From positions 1-8,422 of the forward strand of contig NZ_CAHJWX010000053.1 in assembly GCF_903643065.1 (NCBI RefSeq): a DNA stretch of 8,422 nucleotides, read 5' to 3'. Each line of letters starts with the position of its first letter. The first letter of the stretch is position 1. The DNA is from Sphingomonas bacterium. GTDB lineage: Bacteria; Pseudomonadota; Alphaproteobacteria; Sphingomonadales; Sphingomonadaceae. Under the pieces are notes generated by a model. That model made no database searches, was not told the DNA's origin, and saw only the letters and a list, made by a program, of their open reading frames with translations. Below are positions 5,837 to 8,422 of this stretch, piece after piece. A program made the position numbers and the translations under genes.

Positions 5837-6819
5837 TGGCGGTGCTCGTCACCGGCGCGGCGGGGTTCATCGGCGCGCATGTGGCGGGCGCACTGGCGGC
5901 GCGGGGCGACGAGGTGGTGGGGCTCGACGACCTCAATCCCTATTACTCGCCCCGGCTGAAGCGCGACCGGCTGGCGGCGCTCTGCCCTGAAATTCGGTTC
6001 GTCGAGGTGGATTTTGCCGACGACGCGGCGCTCGACGCGGCGCTGGCCGGGGTGGCGATCGACCGGATCGTCCATCTGGGCGCGCAGGCGGGCGTGCGCC
6101 ACTCGATCGATCATCCGCGCGCCTATGTCCGCGCCAATCTGGTCGGCCACCTCAACCTGCTCGAACTGGCGCGCGCGCGGGGTGTGCGGCACCTGGTCTA
6201 TGCCTCCTCGTCGTCGGTCTATGGCAGTCATACGTCGCCGCCGTTCCGCGTCGGCGATCGCGTCGATCACCCCGTCTCGCTGTACGCCGCGACCAAGAAG
6301 GCGGACGAGCTGATGAGCGAGAGTTACGCGCATTTGTATCGCATCGCGCAGACGGGGCTGCGCTTCTTCACCGTCTATGGGCCGTGGGGGCGGCCGGACA
6401 TGGCGCCCTGGCTGTTCACCGACGCGATCCTCGCCGGCCGGCCGATCGCGGTGTTCAACGAGGGCCGGATGCGGCGCGACTTCACCTATATCGACGACGT
6501 GGTCGCGGGCGTGCTCGCCGCGCTCGACCGGCCGCCGGCCGACGACGGCGCGGTCAAGCCGGGCGGGAGCCTGGGCTCGCATGCGATCTACAATCTGGGC
6601 AACAACCGGGCAGAGGAACTCGGGCGGTTGATCGACCTGATCGAACGGGCGTGCGGCCGGCCGGCGATCCGGGAGATGAAGCCGATGCAGCCGGGCGACG
6701 TGCCCGCCACCTGCGCCGACATCGCCGACGCCGCGCGCGATCTGGGTTTCGCGCCGGCGACGGCGCTGGACGAGGGCGTGCCGAGGTTCGTCGACTGGTT
6801 CCGCCGCTACAACGCCTGA
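5836..6819 (+). CDS. NAD-dependent sugar-nucleotide epimerase, probably UDP-glucuronate 4-epimerase
   Basis: Extended short-chain dehydrogenase/reductase, 327 residues, predicted to convert UDP-glucuronate to UDP-galacturonate (LpsL/Cap1J-like). The NAD-binding GAAGFIG is at 7-13, the catalytic Ser region YASSSSVYG at 122-130, and the YxxxK pair at Y150/K154 (SLYAATKKADE). YGPWGRPDMA (181-190), RRDFTYIDDVV (213-223) and MQPGDVPATCADI (284-296) match the UDP-glucuronate 4-epimerase group better than GalE or dTDP-glucose dehydratase. The start ATG overlaps the galU stop by one base. Its substrate would require a UDP-glucose dehydrogenase encoded elsewhere. The 3' end overlaps moeB tail to tail by 13 bp. 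Epimerase family is sure; substrate is inferred from motifs. Confidence 0.9.
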   Translation: MAVLVTGAAGFIGAHVAGALAARGDEVVGLDDLNPYYSPRLKRDRLAALCPEIRFVEVDFADDAALDAALAGVAIDRIVHLGAQAGVRHSIDHPRAYVRANLVGHLNLLELARARGVRHLVYASSSSVYGSHTSPPFRVGDRVDHPVSLYAATKKADELMSESYAHLYRIAQTGLRFFTVYGPWGRPDMAPWLFTDAILAGRPIAVFNEGRMRRDFTYIDDVVAGVLAALDRPPADDGAVKPGGSLGSHAIYNLGNNRAEELGRLIDLIERACGRPAIREMKPMQPGDVPATCADIADAARDLGFAPATALDEGVPRFVDWFRRYNA

Positions 6820-7562
6820 CAGGCAGCGCAACCCGGATCCTTGGGCAGGATCAGCGTCCGGAAGCGCCAGCCGAGCAAGTCGACCAGCAACAGCCGCCCC
6901 GCCGGATCGTCGCCGAACGGCACCAGGGCGCGGATCGCCTCCAGCGCGGCGAGGCTGCCGAGCACGCCGGCCGCCGGGCCGAGCACGCCCTGGTCGGCGC
7001 AGCTGGCGTCCGGCTGGTCGGGCGCGTCGCCGACGAAACAGCGGTAGCAGGGCCGGTCCGCCTCCCAGCCGCGATACACCGCCAGCTGCCCCTCGAACTG
7101 CGTCACCGCCGCCGACACGAGCGGGATGCGCAAGGCCAGCGCCGCGTCGGCGGCGGCGAGGCGGGTCGCGAAATTGTCGGAGCCGTCCACCACGACGTCG
7201 GCGCCGGCGAGGAGCGAGCCGGCGTTGTCCGCGTCGAGCCTGGTCGCGACGGCCTCGACCCGAACCAACGGGTTGAGCCGCCACGCCGCACGAACCGCCT
7301 GCTCGCCCTTGGGCGCGCCCAGCGACGGCGTGTCGAACAACACCTGCCGCTGGAGGTTGGACAGGTCGACCCGATCGTCGTCGATCACGCGCAGCCGGCC
7401 GACGCCGGCGGCGGCGAGGTACTGGATCACGGGCGAGCCGATCCCGCCGGCGCCGATCACCGCGACGGTCGCCGCCTTGAGCCGCGTCTGGCCGGCGCCG
7501 CCGATCTCTTTGAGCACGATCTGGCGGGCGTAGCGGGTCAGCTCCTCGTCCGAGAGGCTCAC
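6807..7562 (-). CDS. moeB: MoeB/ThiF-family adenylyltransferase (molybdopterin synthase activating)
   Basis: E1-like enzyme that adenylates the C-terminal Gly-Gly of MoaD, and possibly ThiS, with ATP before sulfur transfer, for molybdenum cofactor or thiamine synthesis. The product is 251 residues, like E. coli MoeB, without the C-terminal rhodanese domain of MOCS3-type proteins. The nucleotide loop GAGGIGS is at 37-43. Counterparts of E. coli R14, N70, R73, K86 and D130 are R13, N69, R72, K85 and D129. The zinc cysteines are C172/C175 (CYRC) and C245/C248 (CAAC). [10 protein letters not shown] (187-196) carries C188, the position of the conserved Cys of the ThiF/MoeB group. The GTG start overlaps the dut stop (GTGA). 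No moa or thi gene is nearby, so MoaD versus ThiS as partner cannot be settled. Confidence 0.9.
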   Translation of the reverse strand: MSLSDEELTRYARQIVLKEIGGAGQTRLKAATVAVIGAGGIGSPVIQYLAAAGVGRLRVIDDDRVDLSNLQRQVLFDTPSLGAPKGEQAVRAAWRLNPLVRVEAVATRLDADNAGSLLAGADVVVDGSDNFATRLAAADAALALRIPLVSAAVTQFEGQLAVYRGWEADRPCYRCFVGDAPDQPDASCADQGVLGPAAGVLGSLAALEAIRALVPFGDDPAGRLLLVDLLGWRFRTLILPKDPGCAACQAL

Positions 7563-7996
7563 CGCCCGGTCGATCCGAACCCGCTAGCGCCGCGCCCCGT
7601 TTTGTCCAGCGTCGCCACCTCCGTCAGTTCGGCGCGGAGCACGGGCGCGGGAACCAGTTGCGCGATCCGCTCGCCGCGCCGCACCACGAAGGGCTCGGTG
7701 CCTAGATTGGCGAGGATCACCTTCACCTCGCCGCGATAGTCCGCGTCGATCGTGCCGGGCGTGTTGAGGCAGGTGACGCCGAAATGCAGCGCCAGCCCGG
7801 AGCGCGGCCGGACCTGCACCTCGTGCCCCTCCGGGATGGCGAGCGCGAAGCCGGTCGCGACCGCGTGCCGCCCGCCGGGCGGGATCAGCACGTCCTCCGC
7901 CGCGACCACGTCCATCCCCGCCGCGCCGGCCGTGGCGTAGCGGGGCAGGGGCAGGCCCTCGCCATGCGGGAGGCGGCGGACGGAGATGGCGATCAT
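7559..7996 (-). CDS. dut: Deoxyuridine 5'-triphosphate nucleotidohydrolase (dUTPase)
   Basis: Homotrimeric dUTPase hydrolysing dUTP to dUMP and pyrophosphate, which keeps uracil out of DNA and feeds dTMP synthesis. The product is 145 residues. All five family motifs are visible: AGMDVVAA (26-33), RPRSGLAL (63-70), [13 protein letters not shown] (78-90) with catalytic D84 and Tyr Y87, RGERIAQLV (107-115), and the C-terminal arm [11 protein letters not shown] (134-144). The start ATG at 7996 is preferred over the longer open frame to 8062 because homologues begin close to MIAISVRRL and because it forms an ATGA overlap with the coaBC stop. It is the middle gene of coaBC-dut-moeB. Confidence 0.96.
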   Translation of the reverse strand: MIAISVRRLPHGEGLPLPRYATAGAAGMDVVAAEDVLIPPGGRHAVATGFALAIPEGHEVQVRPRSGLALHFGVTCLNTPGTIDADYRGEVKVILANLGTEPFVVRRGERIAQLVPAPVLRAELTEVATLDKTGRGASGFGSTGR

Positions 7997-8422
7997 GCCA
8001 GCGTCGCCGCGACGCGCTCGATCAGCCGACGCGCGACCTCTTCCTTGGGCAGTTCCTCCCAACTCTCGACGCCCGCATCGGTGACGAGATGGACGGTGTT
8101 GCGGGCGCCACCCATCACGCCGGCGCCGGTCGGGCCCGACACGTCGTTGGCAACGATCCAGTCGCAGCCCTTGCGCAGGCGTTTGATCACCGCGTGCTCG
8201 ATCACGCGTTCCGTCTCCGCCGCGAAGCCGATCAGGAGGCGCGGGCGATCGGCGCGGCGAGCGAGGCCGGCCAGGATGTCCGGGTTCTCGACCAGGGTGA
8301 GCGCGGGGGCGGTGGCGTCCTTCTTGAGCTTCTGCCCGGCCGCGTCCGCGTGCCAGTCGGCGACGGCGGCGACCAGGATCGCGGCGTCGGCGGGCAGCGC
8401 GGCGTCGACGGCGGTGGCCATC
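7993..8422 (-). CDS. coaBC: Coenzyme A biosynthesis bifunctional protein CoaBC, C-terminal CoaB part
   Basis: Only the last 142 codons are in the window; the 5' part, including the CoaC decarboxylase domain, lies beyond the right edge. The visible part belongs to the CoaB domain, which ligates cysteine to CTP-activated 4'-phosphopantothenate. Recognisable blocks are [15 protein letters not shown] (the Lys-rich substrate loop), [13 protein letters not shown] and WIVANDVS, all in the expected order. An in-frame ATG at 8421 is internal, since homologues have a comparable Met just before the AAVAD block. The stop TGA overlaps the dut start by 4 bases. Confidence 0.93.
   Translation of the reverse strand, partial: MATAVDAALPADAAILVAAVADWHADAAGQKLKKDATAPALTLVENPDILAGLARRADRPRLLIGFAAETERVIEHAVIKRLRKGCDWIVANDVSGPTGAGVMGGARNTVHLVTDAGVESWEELPKEEVARRLIERVAATLA

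Noticed and set aside
5704..7284. Minus-strand frame of 526 codons opposite the epimerase and across part of moeB
   Set aside because: Low-complexity Arg/Gly/Ala product spanning two real genes in other frames; no motif and no ribosome binding site.
6384..7739. Plus-strand frame of 451 codons running from the epimerase through moeB
   Set aside because: Out-of-frame or antisense reading of two well-supported genes.

Overview
The window looks like chromosomal DNA of a high-GC alphaproteobacterium. My best guess is a member of the Sphingomonadaceae, based on the 68-residue S21 type, the GC-rich codon use and the coaBC-dut-moeB gene order; this is inference from memory, not a search. It is mostly housekeeping and sugar-nucleotide metabolism. 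I found no phage, CRISPR, tRNA, rRNA or intact insertion sequence, and no convincing unknown multi-gene system.

Left block (1-1955): the N-terminal 350 codons of cysteinyl-tRNA synthetase (cysS, minus strand, cut by the left edge) diverge from a plus-strand pair. That pair is rpsU (ribosomal protein S21) followed 35 nt later by a membrane-anchored FKBP-type peptidyl-prolyl isomerase.

Gap (1956-2546): about 590 bp without a convincing gene. The part sampled by hand (2041-2220) is near 54% GC, clearly below the neighbouring genes. The gap holds a degenerate two-hairpin palindromic element (2259-2380), a second interrupted inverted repeat (2401-2486), and a strong Rho-independent terminator (2491-2520) serving the minus-strand gene to its right.

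Middle block (2547-6819): on the minus strand lie an 81-residue exported or membrane small protein of unknown function, a PPP-type metallophosphoesterase, and UDP-N-acetylglucosamine 2-epimerase (wecB). Diverging from wecB on the plus strand are galU (UDP-glucose pyrophosphorylase) and, overlapping it by one base, a UDP-glucuronate 4-epimerase-like gene. wecB, galU and the epimerase make activated sugars (UDP-ManNAc, UDP-glucose, probably UDP-galacturonate) for surface polysaccharide. UDP-glucose dehydrogenase, which would link galU to the epimerase, is not in the window.

Right block (6807-8422): a minus-strand operon read right to left, coaBC (3' part only, coenzyme A synthesis), dut (dUTPase) and moeB (MoaD/ThiS-type adenylyltransferase). 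Each junction is a 4-base start/stop overlap (ATGA, GTGA), so translational coupling is likely. The 3' end of moeB overlaps the 3' end of the epimerase gene by 13 bp, tail to tail.
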